From: Variovorax sp. Root411
Lineage (GTDB): Bacteria; Pseudomonadota; Gammaproteobacteria; Burkholderiales; Burkholderiaceae_C
Assembly (NCBI RefSeq): GCF_001425205.1
Contig: NZ_LMDW01000003.1
Span: 1-64,000 of the forward strand
Reading direction: 5' to 3'
Length of the DNA stretch: 64,000 nt
The notes under the pieces were generated by a model. It ran no database searches and was not told where the DNA came from. It saw nothing but the letters and a program-made list of their open reading frames with translations. Below, piece by piece: positions 33,476 through 42,253 of the stretch. The position numbers were made by a program, and so were the translations under genes. How positions within the stretch are numbered: the first letter of the stretch is position 1; the number at the start of each line of letters is the position of its first letter.

Positions 33476-34176
33476 GGCGCAGCTGACGCCGGTACAGGAT
33501 CGCCCTCGTGCGTGCTGCGCTGGAGCATCACGGCGCAGGCTGCCAGCACCGGTGGCACGGCAAAGCACCACACGTTCCACTGCAGGTAGATGAGCGCCGC
33601 CGCCGCGCAGCCGGCGGCGAACCAGACCACCGCGGCCGACATGCGCCGCATGCGCGCGCGGGCGGCGGCCGCTTCTTCGGGCGCCTGCTTGCCGCGCATC
33701 AGGTCGGCGAGATCGACCATGACCTGCGTCGTCGTGCCGGTCATCAGCGTGGTCGGCGGTGCGCTGCCCAGGTGGATGCGGTGCACCGCGTTCTGGATCG
33801 CCATGGCCGACACCAGCACCAGGCCCGTGAGCATCGCGCTTGCGCTGTCGCCATCGGCGAAGGGGCCGAAGCGGATGGCCAGGATGCCGCCCGCCAGCAG
33901 CAGCGCGGCCTTGAGCACCAGCATCGTGCGCAGCACCGGCAGGCCAAGGCCGGGAAGGCCATAGCTCAACAACCGTGCGAGCACGACCACGATGCAGAAC
34001 ACCGGCAGCGCAAGCAGCTTGGTGATCGTGCCCGAGGTGCCATGCACCAGCGCCGCGCCGATGGTGACGAAGTTGCCGGTGACGTGCGCGGTGAACAGGC
34101 CATGCAGCGCCAGGAAGCCGGCGGTGTCGACAAAGCCGCCGTTGAGGCTCATGAGCTGCGGCAGGGAGGGTTTCAT
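33466..34176 (-). CDS. DUF1275 (YoaK-type) membrane protein
   Basis: The 236-aa protein has about six transmembrane helices. It opens with MSLNGGFVDTAGFLALHGLFTAHVTGNFVTIGAAL and contains MAIQNAVHRIHLGSAPPTTLMTGTTTQVMVDLADL, the conserved core of the YoaK/DUF1275 family, whose function is unknown. The start at 34176 (ATG) follows GGAACCACC; the upstream open frame adds 76 unsupported residues. It is convergent with the ABM gene and 118 bp downstream of an AraC-type gene on the same strand, which may regulate it. Confidence 0.88.
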   Translation of the reverse strand: MKPSLPQLMSLNGGFVDTAGFLALHGLFTAHVTGNFVTIGAALVHGTSGTITKLLALPVFCIVVVLARLLSYGLPGLGLPVLRTMLVLKAALLLAGGILAIRFGPFADGDSASAMLTGLVLVSAMAIQNAVHRIHLGSAPPTTLMTGTTTQVMVDLADLMRGKQAPEEAAAARARMRRMSAAVVWFAAGCAAAALIYLQWNVWCFAVPPVLAACAVMLQRSTHEGDPVPASAAPHL

Positions 34177-34294
34177 GGTGGTTCCTTCGATGGGGATCCC
34201 ATGGTGCGCGCGGCGGCGCGCGCCGTCTTGCAGGGTTGGACGCGGCTTTGCATATTCGGACGCATTCCGTATCGGCGTGCGCACCCGGATCTTT

Positions 34295-35179
34295 TCACAT
34301 GCCGATTCGGATCTCTCTGCGCCAGGCGCCTGGCGGCTTGCCGGTGTACTGGGAAAAGACGCGTGTGAAGTGGCTCTGGTCCGCAAAGCCGCAGGCCGTC
34401 GCAACCTCCACCAGCGGCCGTTCGAAGTCCATCAGCAGCGCTTGCGCACGTTCGATCCGCTGCGCGATCAGCCATTGGTGCGGCGTCTGTCCGGTGGTTT
34501 CGCGGAAGGCGTGGATGAAATAGCTGCGCGACAGGTTGCAGGCGTCGGCGATCTCGGCAATCGAGATGTCGCCATTCATCTTGCTGCGCAGCATCTCCTT
34601 GACGCGCGCCTCGTGCGAACGCGAAAGCAGCCGGTTCGTCCGGGGCCCGGTTGCCGTGGCTCCGCGGCCGTAGTTGTCGACCATGTAGCTCGTCATCGCG
34701 ACGCCGATCTGGTCGATGAACAGCTGGCTGACCTCGGCAGGGCGTTCGAGCGCAGGGGTCAGCGCGCTGGCGAGGTGGGAGAGCACGTCGTCCCTGGCGC
34801 CCGCAACATCGACGAGGCCGCCGACGCGGGGCCCCTGCTTTTCGTCGATGGCGCGTTCCAGGGCCGGATGCGAGATCTCGAGCAGCACGAAGTCGAAGCC
34901 GCTTTGCATGTCCGCGCGGTAGCGGTCGCAAAAATCACGGACATAGATCGAGCCCTTGCCGAAGTCATGGCACGACGCATGGTGCTCATGGAGGAGTCGC
35001 CTGCGGTGGCCGTCGCGCAACGAGATGCCGAGCAGCACCCCGCGCGCGCTTGCGGCCGTTTCCACATAGTGGAGCTCATTGGCGTTCACGGTCTTGCGGT
35101 AGATCCGCAAGCCGTTGGCCGAGAGTGCCTGGTCTTTCTGGAGATGACCGAGCGTGCATCCCAGCATGTCTTTTGGCAT
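34295..35179 (-). CDS. AraC-family transcriptional regulator
   Basis: The 294-aa protein has a C-terminal AraC module (VKEMLRSKMNGDISIAEIADACNLSRSYFIHAFRETTGQTPHQWLIAQRIERAQ, then LVEVATACGFADQSHFTRVFSQYTGKPPGAWRR). The N-terminal half is not assigned. ATG 35179 is taken as the start; the frame continues upstream with ATG 35242. It lies upstream of the DUF1275 gene on the same strand. The 297-bp gap to the transporter gene on its other side holds that gene's terminator. Confidence 0.88.
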   Translation of the reverse strand: MPKDMLGCTLGHLQKDQALSANGLRIYRKTVNANELHYVETAASARGVLLGISLRDGHRRRLLHEHHASCHDFGKGSIYVRDFCDRYRADMQSGFDFVLLEISHPALERAIDEKQGPRVGGLVDVAGARDDVLSHLASALTPALERPAEVSQLFIDQIGVAMTSYMVDNYGRGATATGPRTNRLLSRSHEARVKEMLRSKMNGDISIAEIADACNLSRSYFIHAFRETTGQTPHQWLIAQRIERAQALLMDFERPLVEVATACGFADQSHFTRVFSQYTGKPPGAWRREIRIGM

Positions 35180-35418
35180 GGGTCCTGCCGCCGGTTGGGG
35201 GAGGCCACTTCGTGCCTCGAGGAGACCGCTTTCAGCGCGCATGGATGGAAGAGAGCGGAGATTGAAATAGCCGAGTATCCGATCGGCGGCGCTACGGCCG
35301 ATCACAGATGGGAATTTTGCACACTTTCCTGGTGAAGTGTCGTGCGGTATCGAGCGAACCCGCGAATTTTCAGGTATGGCGCCGGCGGTGCCCGTTTTTG
35401 GACAATGACCGCACCATG

Positions 35419-35442
35419 AAAAAAGCGGCCTTGTCAGGCCGC
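35419..35442 (-). terminator. Rho-independent terminator of the AAHS transporter
   Basis: Reading on the minus strand, the 7-bp stem GCGGCCT / AGGCCGC with a 4-nt loop is followed by six Ts. It lies 35 bp beyond the transporter stop. Confidence 0.9.
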
Positions 35443-35476
35443 CCGGAAGAGGAGCAGGAGCAGATCGCCTTGTCGC

Positions 35477-36853
35477 TCACGAACCGGCCAATTGCTTGCC
35501 GTCGTCCCCCGGCTCGGCTCGAGGCCGGTCGGCATCGACCACCTGCGCAGACGCAGACCGGCCGTGATTGATCAGAAGAACCGCAACCATGCCGATCACG
35601 GCCGGAATCGCGATGGCCATGAAGTTCTGCTGCAGCGGCAGGTTCATGCCCACGAGCACGCCGATCAGGATGGGCGCCAGGATCGCGCCGCTGCGCCCGA
35701 CGCCCAGCGCCCACCCGAGACCCGTGGCGCGCACTGCCATCGGATAGAACTGGCCGGTGTATGCGTTGGCCACGATCTGCGTGCCGATGGTCGACGCACC
35801 GGCCAGGCCGATGAGGACGAACAGCACCGGCGTCGGCATCTTGTAGCCAAGCAGCGTGAGCGAAATCGCGGCCAGCGCATACATGCCTGCCAGCACGTAC
35901 TTGATGTGGAAGCGGTCCGCGAGCCAGCCGCCGCCGATGGCGCCGACCATCGCGCCCGCGTTGAGCACCAGCACGAACGTCAACGCCGAACCGAGGCTGT
36001 AGCCCGCACCGGCCATGAGTTTCGTCAGCCATGAACTCAGCGCGAACACCATGAAAAGGCACATGAAGAATGCGAGCCAGAACATGACGGTGCTGAAGCC
36101 GCGGCCCTCCTGGAAGAGGTGCCTGATCGGTGCGCCGGCTGCGCGGTCGGCGGGCGGCACGACGAAGCGATCGGTTGCCAGCGGTTGGTAGCTCGGATCG
36201 AGCCTGGAGGCGATCTTCTTCAGTTCTTCGGTTCGTCCCCGGGCCAGAAGGAACGGCATCGATTCCGGCATGTACTTCAGGATGAAGGGGATCAAGACCA
36301 GCGGCATGCCCGCTGCGAAGAACACCGACTGCCAGCCGTAGGTTTCGATCAGGCCCTTGCCGAGCAGCGCGGCGATGATCCCGCCGACCGCGTAGCCGCT
36401 GAACATCAGCGTGACGAGGGTTGCGCGCATCTTCTTCGGCGAGTATTCGGTCATCTGCGCAACGACGTTCGGCATGACCCCGCCGATGCCCAGCCCGGCG
36501 AGGAAGCGGACCACGCCAAAGGTGACGGGGTCCTTGGCGAACCCGGCTGCCGCGGTGAACACGCTGAAGAGGGCTACGCAGATGACGATCGCCCATCGAC
36601 GGCCGATCCTGTCTGCGATGGTGCCGAGAAAGATGGCGCCGAACATCATGCCGAAGAGGGCCGAACTGACCATGAATCCGGCGTTGGTCGGTTGGACGCC
36701 CATGTTCGCCATGATCGAAGGCAGCGCGATGCCGACCACGGAGAGGTCGTAACCATCGAACACGATGATCAGGGCGCACCAGAACAGCACGAGCCCGTGG
36801 AAGCGGTTGAAGCGGGCTTCGTCGGCCAGCTTGTGAAGGTCGATCTGACGCAT
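35477..36853 (-). CDS. graK: Aromatic acid:H+ symporter, probable gamma-resorcylate importer
   Basis: The 458-aa MFS protein has twelve helices, the AAHS hallmark DGYDLSVVGIALPSI near residue 33, and the loop motif GTIADRIGRRWAI. The aromatic acid:H+ symporter family includes PcaK and BenK. It is divergent from the decarboxylase gene graF with a 320-bp gap, so it is the likely uptake system for 2,6-dihydroxybenzoate. The named gene graK is by analogy with the Rhizobium gra cluster. Substrate choice is inferred from context only. Confidence 0.85.
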   Translation of the reverse strand: MRQIDLHKLADEARFNRFHGLVLFWCALIIVFDGYDLSVVGIALPSIMANMGVQPTNAGFMVSSALFGMMFGAIFLGTIADRIGRRWAIVICVALFSVFTAAAGFAKDPVTFGVVRFLAGLGIGGVMPNVVAQMTEYSPKKMRATLVTLMFSGYAVGGIIAALLGKGLIETYGWQSVFFAAGMPLVLIPFILKYMPESMPFLLARGRTEELKKIASRLDPSYQPLATDRFVVPPADRAAGAPIRHLFQEGRGFSTVMFWLAFFMCLFMVFALSSWLTKLMAGAGYSLGSALTFVLVLNAGAMVGAIGGGWLADRFHIKYVLAGMYALAAISLTLLGYKMPTPVLFVLIGLAGASTIGTQIVANAYTGQFYPMAVRATGLGWALGVGRSGAILAPILIGVLVGMNLPLQQNFMAIAIPAVIGMVAVLLINHGRSASAQVVDADRPRAEPGDDGKQLAGS

Positions 36854-37173
36854 GACTCGTGTCTCCGAGTTGTTGGAAAAGGGGTGCGTCAGCGCCTTGT
36901 CATCGGCAGGCGAACGTTGACGGCGTTCGCATGGTGGATTGCAGGCGCGGGAAGGTCCAACGCATTTTCAGGATGTTCTCTATGAAGCCTGGAAATGTTG
37001 GGGCGGGTCTACCCACAAGCTGCCCTTCATGCGAAATCCAGATGTGCGCCATCACCGAATTTCGTTCGACGCTGCAGCGAGGCTTTCGTAAATTGACCTG
37101 CAAGGCAAGCGCCGCTGTTGGCGCTGCCGCGAATCAACACCCGCGGACCGTGCCCGCAAAAAAGGAAACAGCC
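36854..37173. promoter_or_regulatory. Divergent promoter region, transporter/graF
   Basis: This 320-bp stretch holds no gene. It has a perfect inverted repeat GCGAACG-N7-CGTTCGC at 36910-36930 whose spacer contains TTGACG, a possible -35 box. Nearby are a second weaker repeat (GCGCCGCTGTTGGCGC, about 37110) and the AAAAGGAAACAGCC ribosome-binding site of graF. The perfect repeat is a candidate operator for the LysR or MarR regulator of the cluster. Confidence 0.55.
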
Positions 37174-38157
37174 ATGCAAGGAAAGATCGGCCTCGAGGAA
37201 CACTTTGCGCTGCCCGAGACGCTGCAGGACTCGGCCGGCTTCGTGCCCGGGGATTACTGGAAGGAGCTCAGCAGTCGTCTCGTCGACATCCATGAAGGGC
37301 GCCTGCGCCAGATGGATGAGAACGGCATGGAGATGATGATTCTTTCGCTCAACGCGCCCGCCGTGCAGGCGGTCCCCGATCCGGTCAAGGCCTATGAACT
37401 CTCCGTCCGGGCCAACGATTTCCTGGCGGAGCAGGTCGCGAAGCGGCCCGACCGCTTCCAGGCATTTGCCGCCTTGCCGATGCAGGACCCCGACAAGGCC
37501 ACCGAGGAACTCGAGCGCTGCATGACCGTGCTTGGTTTCCGTGGCGCGCTGGTCAACGGATTCTCGCAGGTCGGCACGGCCGACAACGCCGTCTACTACG
37601 ACGCGCCCCAGTACGCGTCCTTCTGGGCCGCGGCGGAACGGCTCGACGCGCCGTTCTATCTGCATCCGCGCAACCCGCTCGCGAGTTGGGCCCAGATCTA
37701 CGAAGGCCACCCCTGGCTGCTCGGGCCCACGTGGGCCTTTGCGCAGGAAACCGCCGTCCATGCCCTGCGCCTCATGGCCAGCGGCCTCTTCGACCGGCAT
37801 CCGGGCCTGAAGATCATTCTTGGCCATCTCGGCGAAGGCCTTCCGTACAACATGTGGCGGGTCGACCACCGCAATGCCTGGGTCAAGGCGCCCAAAGGCT
37901 ATCCCGCCAAGCGCAAGCTTTGCGAGTATTTCCACGAGAACTTCTATCTCACGACGTCCGGCAACTTCCGCACCCAGACACTGATCGACGCGATGCTGGA
38001 AGTCGGCTCGGACCGGATCCTGTTCTCGACCGACTGGCCCTTCGAGAACGTGGACCACGCATCGAACTGGTTCAACGATACGAGCATCAGCGAAGCCGAC
38101 CGGCTGAAGATCGGCCGCACGAACGCACTGTCGCTGTTCAAGCTGAAGCAATCCTGA
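37174..38157 (+). CDS. graF: Gamma-resorcylate (2,6-dihydroxybenzoate) decarboxylase
   Basis: The 327-aa amidohydrolase-fold enzyme has exactly the length of the Rhizobium enzyme and all of its catalytic residues: E8 and H10 (LEEHFALP), H164 (FYLHPRN), H218 (LGHLGEG) and D287 (FSTDWPFEN). The reaction is reversible decarboxylation of gamma-resorcylate to resorcinol, with a metal ion at the active site. The whole stretch WLLGPTWAFAQETAVHALRL is family-typical. It starts at ATG 37174; the long upstream frame is not conserved. graB follows by 25 bp. Confidence 0.97.
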   Translation: MQGKIGLEEHFALPETLQDSAGFVPGDYWKELSSRLVDIHEGRLRQMDENGMEMMILSLNAPAVQAVPDPVKAYELSVRANDFLAEQVAKRPDRFQAFAALPMQDPDKATEELERCMTVLGFRGALVNGFSQVGTADNAVYYDAPQYASFWAAAERLDAPFYLHPRNPLASWAQIYEGHPWLLGPTWAFAQETAVHALRLMASGLFDRHPGLKIILGHLGEGLPYNMWRVDHRNAWVKAPKGYPAKRKLCEYFHENFYLTTSGNFRTQTLIDAMLEVGSDRILFSTDWPFENVDHASNWFNDTSISEADRLKIGRTNALSLFKLKQS

Positions 38158-38182
38158 GGTGCCGGCGCGGCGAGAAGACCAG

Positions 38183-39052
38183 ATGATCGACATCGACGAA
38201 TGGACCATCACCAGCGCCACGCTGAAGGCGCAGGGCGGAACGGCCGACGCGCGCCTGAAGACGGTGATGGACAGCCTTGTGCGCCATCTGCACGACTTTG
38301 CGCGCGAGGTGCAGCTCACCGAAGCCGAGTGGTCCCACGGCATCGACTTCCTCACGCGGGTCGGCAGGATCACGGACGACAAGCGCCAGGAGTTCATCCT
38401 GCTGTCCGATGTGCTCGGGCTTTCGACGCTCGTTACCGCGCAGTGCAACCGGCGCCCGACGGGCTGCACGGAGGCGACCGTCTTCGGTCCCTTCTATGTC
38501 CCCGACGCGCCGAAGTACCAGAACGGCGACGACATCTCCAACGGCGCCCACGGCATGCCCTGCCTCGTGCGGGGCAGCGTGCGGGGCATCCAGGGCGAGC
38601 GCATCGCCGATGCGCGGATCGACGTCTGGCAGTCCGACGACGAAGGCTTCTACGACGTCCAGCGCCCCGAACTGAGCAGCGCCCAAGGCCGTGGCCAGCT
38701 GAGCACGCGCGAGGACGGCCGCTTCGATTTCAGGTCCATCGTGGCCGTGCCGTATCCCATCCCCCACGACGGCCCCGTGGGGCAGCTGCTGGAGCAACTC
38801 GGCCGCCATCCCTGGCGTCCCGCGCACCTGCACTTCATGATCCAGGCGCCGGGGTACGAGACGCTCATCACCCATGTGTTCCGCTCGGGCGGCACGTACC
38901 TGGATTCCGATGCCGTGTTCGGCGTGCGCTCCTCGCTCATCGCCGAGTGGAAGCGCCATGAGCCCGGCGTCGCGCCGGACGGAACGCACATGGACGAACC
39001 CTTCTACACACTCGACTACGACTTCGTGCTGAACAAGGCGCCACGGGATTGA
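38183..39052 (+). CDS. graB: Hydroxyquinol 1,2-dioxygenase
   Basis: The 289-aa intradiol dioxygenase cleaves hydroxyquinol (1,2,4-trihydroxybenzene) to maleylacetate. The non-haem Fe(III) ligands are in the expected order: Tyr in EGFYDVQRP, Tyr in VPYPIPHDGP, and two His in RPAHLHFMI. The N-terminal helical domain (VMDSLVRHLHDFAREVQLTEAEWSHGIDFLTRVG) is typical. ATG 38183 is used; GTG 38159 would add eight residues. graF is 25 bp upstream and the Dabb gene 4 bp downstream, a tight operon. Confidence 0.95.
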   Translation: MIDIDEWTITSATLKAQGGTADARLKTVMDSLVRHLHDFAREVQLTEAEWSHGIDFLTRVGRITDDKRQEFILLSDVLGLSTLVTAQCNRRPTGCTEATVFGPFYVPDAPKYQNGDDISNGAHGMPCLVRGSVRGIQGERIADARIDVWQSDDEGFYDVQRPELSSAQGRGQLSTREDGRFDFRSIVAVPYPIPHDGPVGQLLEQLGRHPWRPAHLHFMIQAPGYETLITHVFRSGGTYLDSDAVFGVRSSLIAEWKRHEPGVAPDGTHMDEPFYTLDYDFVLNKAPRD

Positions 39053-39056
39053 AGGC

Positions 39057-39371
39057 ATGGAAATCAAGCACATCGTCATGTGGCGCGTCGCCGGTGCCTC
39101 GGCCGCGGAACGAAGCGCGAACTCCATCGCGGTGCGCGATGCGTTCGAAGGGCTGCGCGGTCGCATCCCTGGGCTCCTGGAGCTGGAAGTCGGGATCGAT
39201 ACGAGCCGCATCGACTACGCCTGCGACGTGGTGCTCTTCACGCGGTTTCGCGATGCGCAGAGCCTGGAAGACTATGCGACCCATCCCGAGCACCTTCGCG
39301 TGAAGCGCGAACTCGGCAGCATCCGCACCGAGCGCCATCAGGTCGACTACGTATCGGTGCCGACTCCCTGA
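39057..39371 (+). CDS. Dabb (stress-responsive alpha/beta barrel) protein
   Basis: The 104-aa protein has the Dabb opening IKHIVMWRV and the helix/strand pattern of a dimeric alpha-beta barrel (DVVLFTRFRDAQSLEDYATHPEHLRVK). Such small proteins often sit in aromatic degradation operons and may help ring-opening products or thioesters, but the precise role is unknown. It follows graB after 4 bp. Its last 25 bp overlap the convergent LysR gene. Confidence 0.85.
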   Translation: MEIKHIVMWRVAGASAAERSANSIAVRDAFEGLRGRIPGLLELEVGIDTSRIDYACDVVLFTRFRDAQSLEDYATHPEHLRVKRELGSIRTERHQVDYVSVPTP

Positions 39372-40297
39372 TTTCGCTGCGAGCGTTGATGGAACAGCCC
39401 GAATATCAGCTCGCGCAGCCAGCGATTGCCGCTGTCCTGGTGGAATCGCTCGTGCCACTGCTGCCGGATTTCAAAGGGCACGACCTCGAACGGCGCATTG
39501 ACGATGTGCAGGTCCGTGCGCGACGCCACCATCGCCTGGGCGAGGCGCGCCGGTGCCGTCAGCAGCAGTCCCGACGAGGCGACGATCGACGACAGGCCCA
39601 GCGAATGCGCAGCGGTCAGCACCACGCGCCGCCGATCGAGCGCGCCGGCTCGCTCCAGCGTCTGCTGCAACTGAAAGTCGGTCGTTCCATGGGGGCGGTA
39701 CGCAATGTGTTCGGCCGCCAGGTACTCGTCGAGATCCATGCTGTCGCGGCTGCCAAGCGGTGACGCCCTCGATGTCAGCACGACGAATGTCTCGTCGAAC
39801 AGCCGCTGCTGATAGAACGACGGCCCTATCGGCTCCCAGCTGCCCAGTGCGATGTCGATCTGCCCGTGGAGCATGCGCTGGCGTGCCTCGGCAATGGGCA
39901 CGTCGACGGTTTCGAATCGCACCCCGGGCGCAATGCCGCGCGCGACCAGGAGCAGCTCCGACATCATGACCAGCTGCCCGATGTCGTTGACGGCAATTCG
40001 AAACGTGCGCCCGGATGTCTGCGCCTCGAAGGTCCTGCCTTGGTCGACCGCCTGCATCAGGCAGGCGAGGCCTTCCTCGATCGGCGTGATGAGCCGCTCG
40101 GCCACCGGCGTCGGGACCATGCCGTCGGTCGAGCGCACGAACAGCGCGTCGTTGAAGCGCTCTCGCAGGCGCTTCAGGGCATTGCTCACCGCCGACTGGG
40201 TCATGCCGAGGCGCTCGCCCGCCAGCGTGACGCTTCGCGTGGCGTAGATCGCCTGGAACGCCAGGAAGAGGTTCAGATCGATGGTGTTGATGTTCAC
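39347..40297 (-). CDS. LysR-family regulator of the gra region
   Basis: The 316-aa protein has a LysR DNA-binding helix (IDLNLFLAFQAIYATRSVTLAGERLGMTQSAVSNALKRLRERFNDALFVR) and a NahR/NodD-like effector domain. The GTG start at 40297 gives VNINTIDLNLFLAF; the frame to 40336 has no similarity. It is co-directional with the MarR gene 7 bp upstream, and its end overlaps the convergent Dabb gene. It probably activates graF-graB or the transporter on aromatic acids. The Rhizobium gra cluster is described with a MarR regulator only, so this LysR is an extra or replacement layer. Confidence 0.88.
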   Translation of the reverse strand: MNINTIDLNLFLAFQAIYATRSVTLAGERLGMTQSAVSNALKRLRERFNDALFVRSTDGMVPTPVAERLITPIEEGLACLMQAVDQGRTFEAQTSGRTFRIAVNDIGQLVMMSELLLVARGIAPGVRFETVDVPIAEARQRMLHGQIDIALGSWEPIGPSFYQQRLFDETFVVLTSRASPLGSRDSMDLDEYLAAEHIAYRPHGTTDFQLQQTLERAGALDRRRVVLTAAHSLGLSSIVASSGLLLTAPARLAQAMVASRTDLHIVNAPFEVVPFEIRQQWHERFHQDSGNRWLRELIFGLFHQRSQRNQGVGTDT

Positions 40298-40304
40298 CGC
40301 GGCA

Positions 40305-40841
40305 TCACTCGTTGTCGAGCACTTCCAGGTTGTCATAGACCATGCGAAGCATGTCCCTCAGCGATTCGGCCTGCGCGAGGCTCAGCCCCGACAACGACAC
40401 CCGCTCATAGAGCTGCGCCAGGGGAATGATGCGCAGCGCGAGGTCGCGCCCCGCATCGGTCAGGCTCAGGGCGAGCGCACGCGCATCCTCGTCCGACCGG
40501 TCGCGCACCAGGATGCCCCGCTGCAGCAGCCCGTCGACCACCCGCGAGAGCGTGGAGGGCTCCGTGGAGGTGTGCAGCGCGAGGTCGGAGAGCCGCTGAT
40601 GCGCCGCGTGGTGCAGCGCGACGCACACCCGCCACTCGGTCAGCGACAGGTTGAATTGCTTGAGTTCCTTGCTGAACGATTGCCCCATCCGCGTTCCTGC
40701 GCGTGCAAGCAAGTAGGGGATGGCGCGCTCCAGGTCGTGATTGGGCGATTTATCTGTGGATGCATTCAATTCGCGCACCGACTCCGCAGGTGCTTTGAGT
40801 TGTTCGGAGATCGATGCCAGGGACGGTTTTCGCTTTGCCAT
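40305..40841 (-). CDS. graR: MarR-family regulator, GraR-like
   Basis: The 178-aa protein has the winged-helix fold of MarR: LTEWRVCVALHHAAHQRLSDLALHTSTEPSTLSRVVDGLLQRGILVRDRSDEDARALALSLTDAG. The Asp-Glu-Asp-Ala-Arg wing motif is clear. MarR regulators of aromatic catabolism are usually repressors released by a pathway phenol. It is divergent from graA with 133 bp between them, which contain a perfect CATTTGCAAATG palindrome. Start ATG 40841 is chosen; the frame reaches ATG 40871. The name is by analogy to graR. Confidence 0.85.
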   Translation of the reverse strand: MAKRKPSLASISEQLKAPAESVRELNASTDKSPNHDLERAIPYLLARAGTRMGQSFSKELKQFNLSLTEWRVCVALHHAAHQRLSDLALHTSTEPSTLSRVVDGLLQRGILVRDRSDEDARALALSLTDAGRDLALRIIPLAQLYERVSLSGLSLAQAESLRDMLRMVYDNLEVLDNE

Positions 40842-40903
40842 GGCTGATCTTACAAACAATCGTCGGGCCACTTATAGAGTTAACCCCTATGATTAATTGA
40901 TTG

Positions 40904-40915
40904 CATTTGCAAATG
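40904..40915. promoter_or_regulatory. Probable GraR/MarR operator
   Basis: CATTTGCAAATG is a perfect 12-bp palindrome with the TTGCAA centre typical of MarR sites. It lies 60 bp before graA and 63 bp before the MarR start. Confidence 0.7.
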
Positions 40916-40974
40916 TTTTCTTCTCCAATCAAGGCTTCGCACCCAATATCCATCCACCTTTCCCGGAGACACCC

Positions 40975-42240
40975 ATGACAGATGCTGCGAACCCGTTTGC
41001 CCAACTCAATCACGTCGACCTCCCGGCTCCGGGTCGGAAGTCGCCGGTGAAGAACGCGCCGTCGATCGAATCAATAGTTGCATCCGCAAGCGAATTGGTG
41101 CCCATGCTCCGCTCCCGGGCGCAGCGCACCGAACAGGATCGGCGCGTCTCCGATGAAACGACGCGGGCCTTCCACGACGCGGGTTTCTTCAAGCTGATGC
41201 AGCCGGCGCGCTATGGCGGTTTCGAGTACGGATTCACCGCCTTCATCGATGTGGTGAGCGAACTGGCGCGGGGCTGCACCTCGTCGGCATGGGGCTGCTC
41301 GCTGGGAGCCATCCACCAATGGCTCGTCGCGACCTTCCCCGAAGAGGCGCAGGACGACGTCTGGGGCAAGGACCCCGGCGCGATCGTCTGCGGTTCGTAC
41401 GCGCCGGCGACGATGGCGGAGAAGGTCGATGGCGGCTACCTCGTGCAAGGCAAGTGGCTCTTTGCATCCAACGTGGACAACTCGCAGTGGGCCTTGCTGG
41501 GCGTGCAGTTCCCGCCCGAGGAAAAAGGCGCGCCGCCAACGGCCGGCTTTCTGCTCGCTCCCCGGTCGGATTGGTCGATCGAGGACAACTGGCACGTCGC
41601 CGGCCAGGCAGGCACGGGCTCCAAGGCCGTCGTCATCGACAAGCCGACCTTCATTCCTGGGCACCGCAAGCTGACGTTCGCGGAGGCCTCCTCGAACTGC
41701 CCGCCCGGCGCCAAGGTCAATGCGAATCCGATCTACCGCATTCCCTTTCTCTCGGCGGTGCCGGTCTGCCTCGTGTCGCCCATCCTCGGCACCGCTCAGG
41801 GCGCGGTCGACGAGCTGATCGAGCTGGCCGGATCGCGCGTCACCCGTGGCGCGGTGGCTGGTGCAGGCAGCAGGCTGAGCGAGTTCTTCCCTGTGCAGTC
41901 CCGCCTGGCCGAGGCGTCGGCAAGCGTCGATGCGGCGCGCCTGCTGCTCTACCGCGACACCGCGCAGGTGGAGCAGATGGCGCTCGACGGCCATGTCATC
42001 AGCATCGAGCAGCGCATCCGCAATCGCCGCGACCATGCCTTCGCCGCGCGACTGTCGCGCGATGCCGTCGAGGCGGTGTTCGCCAGCGTGGGAGGCGCGG
42101 GCCTGTCGCTGAACCAGCCGATCCAGCGGATGTGGCGCGATGCCAATGCCATCTCGCGCCACATCAGCCTGAACTGGGACGCGGTCTCCTCCATGGTGGG
42201 GCAATACCTGCTCGGCCTCGAGCCGAAGGGCCAGTACTGA
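40975..42240 (+). CDS. graA: Resorcinol 4-hydroxylase, oxygenase component
   Basis: The 421-aa protein has the acyl-CoA dehydrogenase fold of group D flavin monooxygenases. Evidence includes DAGFFKLMQPARYGGFEYG, the WGCSLGAIHQWLVATFPEEAQDDVWG segment, GGYLVQGKWLFASNVDNSQW and AGTGSKAVVIDKPTFIP. It uses reduced flavin from the partner reductase to turn resorcinol into hydroxyquinol. The name follows the Rhizobium graA. ATG 40975 has a TCCCGGAGACA signal. The reductase gene starts 13 bp downstream. Nearby graF and graB support the substrate call. Confidence 0.9.
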   Translation: MTDAANPFAQLNHVDLPAPGRKSPVKNAPSIESIVASASELVPMLRSRAQRTEQDRRVSDETTRAFHDAGFFKLMQPARYGGFEYGFTAFIDVVSELARGCTSSAWGCSLGAIHQWLVATFPEEAQDDVWGKDPGAIVCGSYAPATMAEKVDGGYLVQGKWLFASNVDNSQWALLGVQFPPEEKGAPPTAGFLLAPRSDWSIEDNWHVAGQAGTGSKAVVIDKPTFIPGHRKLTFAEASSNCPPGAKVNANPIYRIPFLSAVPVCLVSPILGTAQGAVDELIELAGSRVTRGAVAGAGSRLSEFFPVQSRLAEASASVDAARLLLYRDTAQVEQMALDGHVISIEQRIRNRRDHAFAARLSRDAVEAVFASVGGAGLSLNQPIQRMWRDANAISRHISLNWDAVSSMVGQYLLGLEPKGQY

Positions 42241-42253
42241 GCGAGGTGCCGGC

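Noticed and set aside
36859..37173. An N-terminal extension of the gamma-resorcylate decarboxylase from 36859
   Set aside because: The extra 105 residues have no similarity, and the residue numbering of the active site (E8, H10, H164, H218, D287) only fits the start at 37174.
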